Shown here in pieces: positions 36,215 through 47,824 of a DNA stretch of 64,000 bases. How positions within the stretch are numbered: the stretch's first letter is position 1; each line of letters opens with the position of its first letter. Below the pieces are notes generated by a model. The model made no database searches. It saw only the letters and a list, made by a program, of their open reading frames with translations, and had not been told where the DNA came from. The translations under genes were made by a program, and so were the position numbers. Source of the DNA: Liolophura sinensis (lineage: Eukaryota > Mollusca > Polyplacophora > Chitonida > Chitonidae). Location: assembly GCF_032854445.1 (NCBI RefSeq), contig NC_088295.1, positions 76,906,028 to 76,970,027 on the forward strand. The letters run 5' to 3'.

Positions 36215-37200
36215 TACTTTGAAGCAAATATTCGTTTACCAGCCGTAAACCAAAATGGACGTTCCAAGTCAATAATCATAAGGCCAGATCCCAAAACGAC
36301 ATATAACACAAACCACCGAAGAACTAAGAAAGTATGAAAATAAGCAGTCAACAGTTTTCAACGATGCTGGAAAGACGAAAGGTGTGTTCTAGGCGACTGA
36401 GTGAAATCAGTATTCAAATCGTGTACCATGCTAGAATATAAGTTGTCGATAACAAAAAATGTATCTCTATGCGATTTGATAGAAACTGTTCATACATCCA
36501 ACGTGGTTATCTAATTCAACAGGATGAATATACAGACCTTATCCCCGAGTTAAACGGAATTTAACACAATCATGGAGCAAAGCGTCTCCATATTTACATA
36601 CTCGAGAGTTATACTCATTGTAAAACTTAAGAAACTTGGAGTGAAGACGTTTGATGGAGTAACCTTGACATACGACTTTTTACATCAACAACTTGTGACG
36701 TCGACTGAAATCGTCACGAAACACACCGAGTCTAATATATGCAAGACCCTTCGGTATATTTCTTTCCGAAATAATGTCAAAACTGAAATACCCATCTTGT
36801 CGCAAAGTCTGCGAGAGAGGAAACCGCGTTGATCTTTGTACAAATATAGATCAAGATAATATGTGCCATCTGGAGAGTGTGTGGTTTCCTTTCAATCAAG
36901 CTAAAGTAGATAAATATCTTTCATAGGCTTTGCTTTATATAGATTGTTTAAAGCTAGCAGTTCATTAATATACCGTATAGTGAATGAGAAAGAACGGCCT
37001 GGTGACGATTACTCCTAAAAGGTTTCTGTAGATAGTCGTATTCATATGATAACAAATATAATTCGGACAAAAACAGAGGTGGGGGTGGAGAAAAATTTGT
37101 ACTCATCAGAATAGCTGTACACATTTATATGGTTTCAAGCAGATGTTATTAATGAGAAATTCAAGCAACTCAATGAACATCCAAACATAGCATGAATGGT
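36215..37200 (+). repeat. Dispersed repeat family R1, near full-length copy
   Basis: The head (ttaccagccgtaaaccaaaa, tggacgttccaagtcaataa, atcccaaaacgacatataac) is followed by the inner region (ctccatatttacatactcga, gtttgatggagtaaccttga) shared with 7905-8180 and 43590-43740. A distal region (tttctgtagatagtcgtatt, atgttattaatgagaaattc) is shared with 44026-44170. Frames 36155-36337 and 36572-36832 fall in it, are not shared between copies and are unlikely to be coding. Confidence 0.75.
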
Positions 37201-37339
37201 AATCTTTGTATGTAGTGGAACTGAAGAAGGTTTTGTTGCATTTAATGTTAATATAGCTGTGACCGATTTTTAAGACCGAAACAATTAGTAATGAAATGCT
37301 ATCTGTTAAATATGTGTGAGGAATAGTAATATGGAATGA

Positions 37340-37562
37340 ATGGTTGAATGCTTGGGGTTTAACGTCGTATTTAGCAAGTTTTCAGTCATATGACGACCAA
37401 AAGCCGTTAGGTGTGTGTACATATAATGTGTCTTCTTGTCCAAGCCGCAATGCTGCCGCCACTGTATCATACCAAAGACACCATACACCCCAGCCAGTCA
37501 CATTATACTGACACCGGGCCAACCAGTCCTGTTTCCTTGCTCTATCCTCTCAGTCAAGCGAG
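37340..37562 (-). repeat. tRNA-headed SINE-like element (family S2), copy 2, head truncated
   Basis: gcttggggtttaacgtcgta, cagtcatatgacgacca, atgtgtcttcttgt, tgctgccgccactgtatcat, gtcacattatactgacac and gggccaaccagtcc parallel copy 1. The element ends against the Penelope-like fragment at about 37562, so one interrupted the other or they are joined by deletion. Confidence 0.7.
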
Positions 37563-37567
37563 GTAAC

Positions 37568-37833
37568 AAGTACCATTCTACAAGAACCTGATGGTAATAA
37601 TTCTTGCCCACAGATGTACTATTATTAGGAGTTTTATCCACAGGAACAATAACGTATTTTCTCTGAAGGTTATGAAGTACCTTTCGCACAGTAGGGTCCT
37701 CCAGAACTTGTTTGGCTGTCACATACGCATTAGTATTGATATGGCGCAATGCATATACCACTTTTTTCTTAACTAGTTTAAGACAAGCGTAAGTAACAAT
37801 CGAGAAACTTCCGTGCGTGGCAAATCTATGCAT
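37568..37833 (-). pseudogene. Penelope-like retroelement fragment (segment before the RT core)
   Basis: The minus-strand frame contains the stretch LQRKYVIVPVDKTPNN followed by KNYYHQVL. This resembles the conserved block just before the reverse-transcriptase fingers of Penelope-like elements, where the usual pattern is F/YVIVPxDKAxNN, then a short linker and a YY-containing helix. The residues before it (VTAKQVLEDPTVRKVL) fit the charged helix that usually precedes this block. Only about 85 residues are homologous: upstream on the same strand the frame meets a stop within about three codons, and downstream it runs into an unrelated SINE-like repeat at about 37562. No catalytic YxDD motif or GIY-YIG endonuclease is visible nearby, so this is a dead fragment. 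Assignment is from motif memory, not a search. Confidence 0.55.
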
Positions 37834-38849
37834 GGAAAATTACTCGAATTCAGTGCAGCAATAAACGAAAATATATCCAACACAAATAACTGATTATTGT
37901 ATTACGGCTGATTCCACACATAGATAACACAAACAAGTTGTCCTACATACAACATCAGACAATACGGAGGAGTATGTTGCTCGAACCTCTATTTAGAAAA
38001 GTAAATCAATTGCTTATTTAGAACTCCCTTTCAGCCTGGGGGGAACGTGCGTGGTGAATGATTTACAGAATGGGACAGCCATGGGAATTACACCATCTGA
38101 AATAGCTAAATATATCTATAGACACAACTAGAGCAAAAGGTGTTCTTCATTGATAATAGAAAATAGCATGAAAACAAATACCCCAGACACGCCATCAGAA
38201 TCGACATAGGGACGCGCCTCTCTTACAATTAATACACAGAGTGAACAACACATGATTTTGCTGTGTGCGGATTTGGAAACTGATTAAAGGGCCTGATACG
38301 GTAAGGCGGAAAATCAGCCCCAGAGGGGTTGGGTGAGAAAGGGCAAAATTCAAAATCCCACCATAATTTTGTAAATTTCCATATCAGAAGTATAAAACTT
38401 GGTCGAACCACTCATGAAAGTTATATGGCCATAAAAGAGAGGGTTGCTTAGTAATAACCCGCGAAATCAAAAACGCCAATTTCTCGCTCAAACGAGGCAC
38501 AGTGTTCTTAATTAACAGTATGAAGATCAACGTTAACCAGAAAAAATATTTTTATTGAAACTTTCATGTGTGTATTTCTAGCTGCTGTCAAAGTTTCGTT
38601 TTGGCTAACGTTGGCCTTCATATGTAAACATAAACTTATCAGACGGCCTATCAGTTTTGTCATTTTTTGACTGGTTTAAAATCCATACTTGTGTCATAGG
38701 CTGTAAGGCATCGTTTATAGTTCAGTGGTCTAATGACATAACTGTGGAGAGCAGGATGCACCTCAAGGAAGATTTCGAATGTGGTCCTTTTTTCTTTCTT
38801 TGGATGCACACTTGTGTGTGAGTAAAGATGTGGACCGTTTGACGTTAAA
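37834..38849. other. Non-coding stretch, nothing recognised
   Basis: No further Penelope-like coding sequence recognised. The 60-codon minus frame 38229-38411 has no recognised domain. Confidence 0.4.
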
Positions 38850-39145
38850 TAAGTGTCATTATGAATTAGAATGTATAACTGTTAAGGTGTGGTATAAGAT
38901 AGGCATTACGTAAAAACATGTAGCGAAATCATACGTGAATCCTTGTCGAGAGCACACGTGGTCGTCTACCTGTGATTAATATTAACATGCGCAGCGGGAC
39001 TATAAGGCTTAAAGCTACATTTGCTATATGCTTTTTAAATGATTGGTGCATAGCTCAAGAATTTTTCAGAAAGTTACATTTCTGGTGCAGTGATTATCCC
39101 CACTCTGCTGTGTCAATGCAAAAACAATGTATTTCAGTGTGGCTG
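38850..39145 (-). repeat. Dispersed repeat family R3, copy 2
   Basis: The reverse complement matches the window start (18-318) over about 300 bp with interspersed small indels, including a perfect run equivalent to ggattcacgtatgatttcgc. Orientation is opposite to copy 1, and the two lie about 38.5 kb apart. Confidence 0.8.
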
Positions 39146-39399
39146 GAGTAGGATATTCTTTATCGATTTTTTGACAAAAACATCGCTTCAGTGTTTGTTT
39201 GGAGTTTTAAGGGTCGGATGCTTGTCATATAACAGGAAAAGAAGAGTAAAACAGAACTAAAAGAAGTGGCCTTACGAGTGCGTCAACAGCTGTTTCTCAC
39301 GGCTATAGTCAGTTCGCTTCTTGAGGTGCACAATTTCTTGCACTGGGACCGGTTCCCTACTATACCAGGTCTTTTATACGCTTTGAACATTCCTGAGGT

Positions 39400-39475
39400 A
39401 TTTATTGGTATTTATTGACCCGAATCCTCCATTACGATTGACACTTGATGTACGAATGTCTGTTTTGTCCCATAG
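39400..39475 (-). repeat. Dispersed repeat family R1, head fragment
   Basis: Reverse complement reads acaaaacagacattcgta, then a diverged aat-ggaggattcgggtcaat, matching the R1 start only. Confidence 0.55.
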
Positions 39476-39636
39476 ATTTAACTACAGTATTTGCTGATGG
39501 TAGTTCATCGCTTGAACCCAGTTCCTGCGAGTGCAATATGAGAAAGATGGATGCTGGTAACCTCTGCATGGTGTTTCACCTAGTATAATATAACTAAATG
39601 GTGTTGAAAGGCAGGTGTAAGCTGCTAGTATTTGTT

Positions 39637-40010
39637 TCACCGGTTACATGTCGCAATTTGCCAGCTATCATACTGTCGTGGCTGCTCTGGTTTTACTCTC
39701 TATGCAATACGTCTTAAATTTTATTGTATTCCTGCATCAACCAAGATTCAGCTGGTCGACTAAGCAAACCCCGAGGCATGTGATTGTATGTTTTATGTGA
39801 GGGCAACACAGCATTTTGAGTAATGTTAGACCAGTGACGTGGATTGTAATTATCAGCACTCAGCCATGATGCCAGAGAGTGTTTAAGTTGCATTTACATG
39901 AACAGTTAGAATAAAACCCTGACTGAGATAATTATAAAGAGGCCGAATTTCACTAATCACATGTGAATATTGTCGTCGCTGCTCTGGTTTTACTCTCTAT
40001 GATGTACATC
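39637..40010 (+). repeat. Dispersed repeat family R2, longest copy with direct terminal repeats
   Basis: gctgctctggttttactctc followed by tatg occurs at both ends, about 39681 and 39979, roughly 300 bp apart. Between them lie segments whose reverse complements recur in order at 54185-54465 (gtgaaattcg, ggttttattctaactg-like, tactcaaaatgctgtgt) and at 10041-10110. This may be a tandem pair or a short element with terminal direct repeats. Confidence 0.7.
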
Positions 40011-40059
40011 TAGGTACACTGAAAGCGTTAAGCCCGTGTATCAGCTGGACGTATGCTTT

Positions 40060-40330
40060 GAGACAGACATTTTGTATACCAGCCGTCAACCGAAATGGAT
40101 CTTTCCGGTCAATAGTCACAAACTAGTTTCAACGTTCAACACAGACTAGGTATATAAAGCAAAAAATTGATACGGATTCATGCAACAGTTTTCAGTGATG
40201 GCGGAAAGGCGCAAGGAATGTCAAAGGCGAATAAATCAAATCACCATGGAAATTGTGTATCATACTAGTTCATAAGTTTTCGTTAATCACACTACGTATC
40301 TCAGGTGCGCTTTGATAGCGCTTTTTTATA
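40060..40330 (+). repeat. Dispersed repeat family R1, copy
   Basis: gacattttgtataccagccg, tcaaccgaaatgg, ggtcaatagtcac, attcatgcaacagttttcag, gcaaggaatgt, gtgtatcatactag and gtatctcaggtgcgctttga follow the R1 order. Part of the middle is deleted. Confidence 0.8.
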
Positions 40331-43215
40331 TCGAATAATGTGCAAAACATTTTGGAAACGGCCTATGCAAATAAGTGGCACAATAGATTGTACTGGTTAA
40401 TAATGTATGATCCAGCGTGTGAATATAAAAAGCCTTATCAAAAAAACTGACAGATGTCTGAGGTAGACTGTACAGAGTGACCTGTACAATATCAGGTCTT
40501 GTCATGCTGTAGGTAATTTGGCTTTTCATTTGTCTGGGATCTGTTCAAAAACCATTATAGCTTGATGCCATCAGTTTAATTCTGGATATCTCCGAGACAA
40601 ATCTGAGCATCGTAAATCTAATTTACATGGACTTCAAAGCCTTTTCTTGAAAGTTTCAATCCTATTAAGGCTCCGATTGGAGTGCTGTTGTCTGTCCTGG
40701 TCATGGAGTTTGAAAACAGTAACAGGAGCATTACTCATGTCAGCGCTAACTTCTTGTCACAATCGAATTATACATCGTTTTCTTCGATGTTTACATTTTC
40801 TTTTCAAGTATGTACTTTGTGTGGGTTTAAATTTGTTTCAACAAGTTATAAACTGGAGAAGACGTTCTTCCGATATCCTCTTAGGCTTTTCAATGTCAAA
40901 AATATTAGTCACTTTTATCAATATGCCAAAGCAGATGTTTTATTTATAGATGTTTATATATAGATCTATCTACCATTTCAAGTGACAAACATGGCAGTAG
41001 TCAGTAATCAACTTACCATTTAGAAAACTTGCAGTTAGGCCTACTTGAATCATGTTAAAGTATTCCATCAATAGTGTGCACAGTTGAGTATCCAGGGAAC
41101 TTAACGAAGCATTTGTGATGTAGTTCGCCTTGACTGCGTGTCAAAATTAAGGTCATTAGTGGATGTTTGGTATGAGATATTGTACAACCGATAGGGCCGC
41201 TTAGAAAAGATAATCAATAGCTGTACTCGAATAGTTATCAGTGGACTGAGTCACAGGTTTCGTCATTTAAAGTCCAAGTATTTTGAAGACGAGAGATTGA
41301 GTTGGTTTGTTGACAGAGAGCCGTAAAGTGTCCGCGGAGAATTCTGGTCATGTCCGATCACGATGATGTAACTTATCTGTTAGTTATTAGGCAAACAGAA
41401 GATCAAAGTACTCACTGATGCCAGAGCTCTGCTTTGAGGAATATCCAGTAAATCAGACACGAATACAAATTGGTAAGGAGATGAATGTCTAGGAAAATGA
41501 CCCGTCTGAGATCTTCTGTCCTTGACGGCAGGGATCTGCCCCGGGGAGGTGCCGAACCATGTTCCTTAGCTACCGCGGATAAATGATTCATAGAGGAATA
41601 TGAAAAACCCGCTATAGCCATCCATCATACATGCAGCTTCACTGATAAATACCCAGATCATTGTGTTCATGGAGATATGCCATCGTCAGCTAAACTAGAG
41701 AGGCAATAATATTTACAAACGTATTTCGATGAAGCGATACAGAAATGCGTTATTTACTTTTGATTTTGAATCTTTGTGCTTTGAATGTTCATACTCAAAA
41801 GATTTACAACAATAATGAGTGCTTTTTTTCCATTTTGTTGATTTAACGCGTGTGCATGAGATGGGCTTTGGAGTTCACACATTCCTCTCTCCTACTGCAT
41901 GTGGGCGGGGCCATCGTGAAACAAATCCATATCCACAACATCGTGCTAAGTATGTCTCGACTGAATTAATGTAAAATAGAAATGATTTAAATTAAAATGC
42001 CTTCAACGAATAGAACGTACGCATTATCACTAAGCTTTATCTGAAACCTTTATTTGAAGTGGTAATCTCAGTCAGATTATTTCCTGGACGATTCCGATGT
42101 ACTTCCTAGTCTAACGTTAAAGTAAGACGCTAAGCAAACAATAGAACTATGGATTTCATGAGCTTAGTGAAGGGTTCATCGGAGAGAATTTAAGCGTGTG
42201 TATAATTTTGGATCATTAAGAGTTCATTCTAACCTCTCCAAAATGTATTCCGTTATCGATTAGTGGCGGATACATGAGTTGTCCTAAGCCTTTACCCTTT
42301 CAGAGTCTAAGATCAGATGCGGCAAATCGTAAATTAGAAAAACTCAGCGCGTATATATCTTCTATTTGCTGATGGGACACTGGAGATGTGTTGCTTCCTG
42401 TCAGACGGTATACATACAAAAACATTACATTTAATCTACGAGGGCACAGGGTGATAAATAAGTGAAGTTGGAAGAGGACATTTTTTCTTTTAAAATCTAT
42501 CATCTAGCTTGGAAAAAAATACTCCCATATACATGTAGTCTGAAAATCTGGAGTTTTTTGTGAACCTCCTCTCACCTGTTGGTGAATCAAAGAAATCTTG
42601 GGAGACAGTCGTGTGGGTCGTGTGCAACATATGTGGATAGTCTGTTTATAATCTGCTGCTCTGTGACAGTGGTAAAGGGACAATTGAGTGTTGATATTCA
42701 AGTTTATTAAAGTAGATAGATCTCTTCAATGATAGACTGATTGTCCTCGACGCTGACAAGGTATGGCCTTTCTCTTGAGGGTCAGACTGTGTTGATCCTC
42801 ACGCCTGGGAATGATGGTGGGCCGAGCATTTGCAGGACAAATATTGTAAAAAAAAAGTTGCCATTTCGAAAAGCAGAGCTAATCTTAATGTAGGACAAAA
42901 CAGTTGACATCTTCGCTAAGAATGTGTCATTCAGATAACATGACACTAAATATAAAGTAGCTCATCTATAATGTAGCTCATCTATAATGAGAAGGACAAA
43001 CAGTAAGAATCGTATAACTCAAACCCGACGTCATTTTAACCCACAAGGTTATAAAATAGTAGCGAAACTAAGGACGGCCTTTCCTTGTGACTAGGAGTCC
43101 GACCCCTGAGATACGCATACTGAACCTTATACGGTGTTCATTTTTTGGCTACCTACAGAGAAGAAACATGTTCACTTGTTCATGTTCACTTGAACGGCCA
43201 ATATCAAAACCAAGA
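40331..43215. other. Non-coding stretch, little recognised
   Basis: Frames at 40647-40949 and 40682-40963 (about 100 codons) and 41412-41621 show no domain. A 16-bp direct duplication (gtagctcatctataat) lies at about 42958-42989. Confidence 0.4.
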
Positions 43216-43219
43216 TGTT

Positions 43220-44240
43220 GAAGGCTTCACTGTCAGAGTTATACGTATACCACTTGTCAACCATAAAGTGGTGTTTCAGCTGAAAAATCGCAAGATCCAT
43301 TTTCAAAACAAGCCAATGCACTATTTCCCGGAGATTATACAAGAAACAATACATAAATAGGAAATAAAGCTTATAATATGTAACAGAGAAGCAACCACCA
43401 ATGATGCAAAGAGGACAGTGGATGACATTCAATTTCAATTTCAAACCCAAAAGCTTAAGTAATATTTAGGTTGAATTCAAATATATGCTTACACCTGCCC
43501 CCCCCCCCCCACCTCGGGTTAAGCGAAATTAGATACAACTAGGGCGTGAAACAGTTCGCCAGGATGTGAACGCTCTGTCCATACAGTTGTATTTGCCAAC
43601 ATTCACTGAAGAATTTAGAAAACCTACATAGCACCATTGAAAGCACTTGATGGAGTATCCTTGACACGTTAGTTTTGCATTCACTTACTTGTCACATGTG
43701 GAAATCATCCCATTTTACGCAAGATCTAACAAATGCTACATATGTTTATTCCATATGCTGTACACGTTGATGTATTACTCTGCTTATCAGTGTAATTTAC
43801 AATTTCAAGTATAATTTGACACAAAGGCGGAGTGATCGTATACATTGTGCAGCTCCAGGTCCAGGTCCAAATAAGATGTATTATTAGGAGTATCTATAGT
43901 CTACTAAAAATCTGCTGAATGAGGGGATTTTCTTTCACCACCTGGAGACTGTTACGGGTTAATGGTTATTAGTATGCCACCTGGTAAATGAAGAGATCGA
44001 GCTTTAAAAAGAGTATTTTTAGTAATTTCTGCATATAGTAGTATTCATATAAAACAGGTGTAAGTATGCCAGTAGACATGCGCGATGGAATAGCTGTGTA
44101 CTCTTGGTGTCATTGAATTTCACAGGGATATTATTCATCAGAAATTCCAGTAATTCATTGAATAAACAATCCATCAACAAAATGCGAACCTTCATAAATG
44201 ATGTTTCAAGTAAAATGATAGGTTTCAAATATCTTTAAGA
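43220..44240 (+). repeat. Dispersed repeat family R1, near full-length diverged copy
   Basis: The diverged head (acgtataccacttgtcaacc) is followed by cacttgatggagtatccttg at about 43648 and atgtggaaatcat, then tttctgcatatagtagtatt, gaatagctgt and the ttattcatcagaaattcc block, in the same order as 36215-37200. A poly-C run lies at about 43498. Frames 43145-43360 and 44019-44228 lie largely inside and are not genes. Confidence 0.6.
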
Positions 44241-44930
44241 AATGTTTTAGTCAGAGTTCAGCCAACTGTATTACAGAACACTACAGCATAGAGTGCAAAA
44301 CCAGAGGAACGATGGCAGTTAGAAAGTGGCCCCACATAAATAATCTGTGAAATACGGCCGATTGTCAGTTAACCTCGGTTATTGTTCTACAACTATTGTT
44401 CACAACCATCATGTGTACATCCATGAAAAGAAATGCACACCATTAGTAAAACCAGCTTATATATGAGAGGCGTTGACTTGGTGTACGCTTTGCCAAAGTA
44501 CTGACGCAAGGACCATGAAAGGGTATGTGGAAAGATTGTTAAAAACTAAAACACCTTAAAGTAATCAAACATAGCTAATACTGCGCATAAACCTCATTTT
44601 TATCTCGGTCTTTATGACAGGAACTGGTCATCAAATTTGCTGATGAAATCATGTATTAACATTAATATTTCTTTGGCGGTCGGTGTTTTCTACTCAGTTG
44701 ATTACCTGGGAGGTGTCAGCGTGAGGGTTCATTTTCACCTGAGGATATATACAAGGTATCACCACATTAATACAAAAGTTGTCGAATTAACACTACATAT
44801 CCCAACGGCAGACGAGCCAGTGAGTGAGATACAAACGAGGTATATATCATTCAGACAGTGGCTTTATTTTGCACCAATGCTTATAATGCATGTAGTCAGT
44901 ACAGACTGGCCTACCGTAATAGATGGAGGA
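44241..44930. other. Non-coding stretch with an open frame of uncertain status
   Basis: A 177-codon plus-strand frame (44637-45170) begins here and ends in the tRNA-like segment that follows. It has no recognisable domain and is probably spurious. Confidence 0.35.
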
Positions 44931-45005
44931 CATAAGATCGGAACGTGCCCCAGTGAGCAAGATGCTAGACCACTAACCGCGAAGCACACAAGGCGCGGGC
45001 TCAAT
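44930..45005 (-). repeat. Possible tRNA-like SINE head
   Basis: On the minus strand, gcggttagtggtctagcatc resembles an A box and, about 20 bp downstream, gttccgatctt resembles a B box. No tRNA cloverleaf or second copy in the window supports it. Confidence 0.3.
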
Positions 45006-45169
45006 CAATCATATCAAACCCTAGGGGCTATACGTGGATTCTTCAATTTTACATGTGTGAGTCAAAAGATCCCTACATTCTCCAGTCGCCCTCTCTACAC
45101 AGTAGCCATCTGGCAAATCCCACAGTTCACAACACGCCTAATAACCTACGTACTCAGAATGCTCCCGTG

Positions 45170-47349
45170 AGTGTACGTTCGGATGGCTATTTTCAAATAT
45201 GTGACTTTTACGACAGCATTCTGTCAATGTCGCAGACAAGTGAAAAGAGGGCAAGTCTTTGGAATATATCTGGGTCAACCTTTTTTTTCTTTTGAAATGA
45301 AAATCCCCAAGTTACCACAATAATATATATGTTTACCTTAATGCCCTGTCATATGACTGAGTGATGTTTTGGGAACTTTAGTTGACTGTAACGTCTTTCT
45401 CGCCCCCTTAAATCTGAGCGCTCGACTTGGAAACCAGTTTATCATATCCCTGCTCATTGGACAATTTACGTCACTACCCAGAAATAGAGAATCGGAAATT
45501 AAAGAACATTTTAATTAATACCAAATGAATTTATTAATGCTCGTTTAACTGCAACCACATACATCTTCCGTCATTAATATCCTACTGTGATTATCTATCT
45601 TACCTGATCTGATGTAATCTCAGTGCCGTTTGTGACTTTATCTTGCTTTTTTCACAAAGCCCAGCTTTTTATCTTGTCACTGGCATCTTTTCCACCAAAG
45701 TCTTTATTAAAGAAGTCTGTTGTCGTTTTTCCCTGTACAATGATGGTAACATTTGAAAAAGTATGCAAAACGCCAAAATGTAATGAGTCGTCGAATGTCA
45801 AATACATTCGTGCTAATTTCTCGCAATATAGTTGGGAAGGTTAATATTTTGTAAGGTTTCTTGATTGTGTAAGCAATAATGTAATTGGAACGGTTATGCT
45901 GACATACAGAATACATTATCTGTCTTTCCAGAAAAAAAAACTGAATGTCAAATCTAGTCAATGCCCTTCAAGTTGTGAAGATAAGTAAAGTGCATATCTG
46001 AACACGACATTACTCAATCCAAGCTAGTGCTTTAAGACGCTTATAACTCTTGCCTCAAGTTTTCATGCGAATTGAGAAATGGAGATAAAAACACCGATTA
46101 ATAAACAGGAAAATATTCCTATCGTAAAACTTTTATACTACATCATAAGTCACACATTGGCTGGTTTGTGAAGATTTTTTTCTGTATTTCTTGTGTTTGT
46201 CTTGTTGAGCGATTTATAATATAACCTGACCTCCATATCTTCTGTGACACGTGCACATGACAAAGGCCTATCAGTTCTCCATAAAGGGGACCGTCGATTG
46301 CCTTGTCGAAGTCAGACACACATCGTTCTTCTCTGCTGACGCTGCTGTGCTTGCGTACAAGATAATTGCTCAATGTGCAAGATAAAAGTGAATGGGTAAA
46401 ACGAACAAAACAGAACAGTATCGATACCTTCTAACAACCAACACAGTTTCTACCTTTTACCTGAAATCCCTTGTTTACCACAGAAACTGAGATTGAAATG
46501 CATAGGCCGATAATAAAAAAAAAGCCTGACACTTGTCGGCAGTAGGCTCCCTGCCCAATTTCCGGCCTTGTCAATCTAGGTAATTTTGGCTGCCCATTTT
46601 TTTTCATTGCTTTAACCATCGATCAAGTTACATGCCAGCATCTCAACCATAGACAGTTTTGACATAAAACTGAGTGCCCTAATCTCAACTTCAAAACCCT
46701 TTCTAGAAGGGTTGAAAGCACTTCGAGTTTCAAGTAAAATGTAATTTCAATAGGGTGTAGGGAAAATCATTTTAACGATGTTCAAAGAAAATGACACTTA
46801 GATTGTGCTGTGCTATCAGCACTCACCTCGTCCCACAGTAAAACCAAGCATTTTGGGGGAGGGGATGGAGGGGTGGTAGGAAACTTTTAGTGCATTTATG
46901 CACGTCAGTTGCTTGTGAAATTGCATTGTTTATGTCATTCAGGGCTGTAAAGAGACATTATAGATGACCAACACATACCTAGTTCTGAAAGTTCATAGCT
47001 CGCTAAATGATTTATAATATTCATTTCTGTCAGTAATGGAGGTGACTATCATTAACTGTAAAGCATCTTGCACATTATCTTGTCATGGTCGCTCTCCCTT
47101 TTTGAACAGTTGCAGGCAAGTTAAACTCACAGATGCTATAAAAAGTAGAAATCTTCATAAAACTAATCGTTTAGGTTGGATTACTTATTTGAATATTAGA
47201 TAGATCTTCCGTAATAGTTGTTCAGTTAAAAATATAATGAAACATCAAAATGTCGAGAATCGAAATCTTGTCTGATCCCTGCTATGTAAAGTGCCCAGAT
47301 ATACATAGAGCATTTGGTTAACATGAAACAAAAGTTCTTGTTGTACCTG
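45170..47349. other. Non-coding stretch, nothing recognised
   Basis: Short frames (45623-45844, 45707-45961, 46143-46373, 46431-46619) carry no recognised domain. Confidence 0.4.
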
Positions 47350-47518
47350 GAGTACTTACATGGAGTACTTACATGGAATACCTACATGGTGCACTTACAT
47401 GGAATAATTACATGGATTACTTACGTGGAGTACTTACATGGAGTGCTTACATGGATTACTTACATGAAGTACTTACGTGGAGTACTTAAATGGAGTATTT
47501 ACGCGGAGTACTTACGTA
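47350..47518. repeat. 13-bp minisatellite, 13 copies
   Basis: The unit gagtacttacatg with single-base variants (gaatacctacatg, gattacttacgtg, gagtatttacgcg) repeats without spacing changes. The frame at 47314-47526 is open only because the unit lacks stops. Confidence 0.95.
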
Positions 47519-47532
47519 GAATATGAGATTTA

Positions 47533-47542
47533 TCATTCTTGA
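47533..47542. repeat. Target-site duplication, left copy
   Basis: tcattcttga directly precedes the SINE tail and is repeated perfectly at 47815-47824. Confidence 0.85.
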
Positions 47543-47814
47543 TTTATTTATTTATTTATTTGATTGGTGTTTTACGCCGTACTCAAGAATATTTCACTTA
47601 TACGATGGCGGCCAGCATTATGATGGGAGAAAACCGGGCAGAACCCGGGGGAAAGCCACGACCATTCGCAGGTTGTTGAGAGACCTTCCCACATACGGCC
47701 GGAGAGGAAGCCAGAAAGAGCTGGACTTGAACTCACATCGACCGCATTGGCGAGAGACCCCCGGGTGATTACGCTGCGCTAGCGCGCTAACCAACTGAGC
47801 CACGGAGGCCCCTG
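47543..47814 (-). repeat. Full-length tRNA-derived SINE (family S1) with target duplication
   Basis: Minus-strand order: tRNA-like head ggggcctccgtggctcagtt with an A-box (tggctcagttggttagcgcg), a B-box region (gagttcaagtcc, near 47730), the conserved centre (cttcctctccggccgtatgt, ggtcgtggctttcccccggg), tataagtgaaatattcttga, gtacggcgtaaaacaccaat and a (taaa)n tail. I think the centre and 3' end correspond to the MetaSINE type of tRNA SINE described from molluscs and other animals, but I could not check this. It needs LINE machinery in trans. The intact head, the tail and a 10-bp flanking duplication show a recent retrotransposition. The plus frame 47523-47768 and minus frame 47618-47863 are not genes. 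Confidence 0.92.
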
Positions 47815-47824
47815 TCATTCTTGA
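47815..47824. repeat. Target-site duplication, right copy
   Basis: tcattcttga, identical to 47533-47542. Confidence 0.85.

Noticed and set aside
44637-45170. 177-codon plus-strand frame
   Set aside because: No domain, and the C-terminal half overlaps a possible tRNA-like SINE head. I see no start context or splice support.
47350-47518. Possible CRISPR array
   Set aside because: Units are 13 bp with no unique spacers, in a eukaryotic context.
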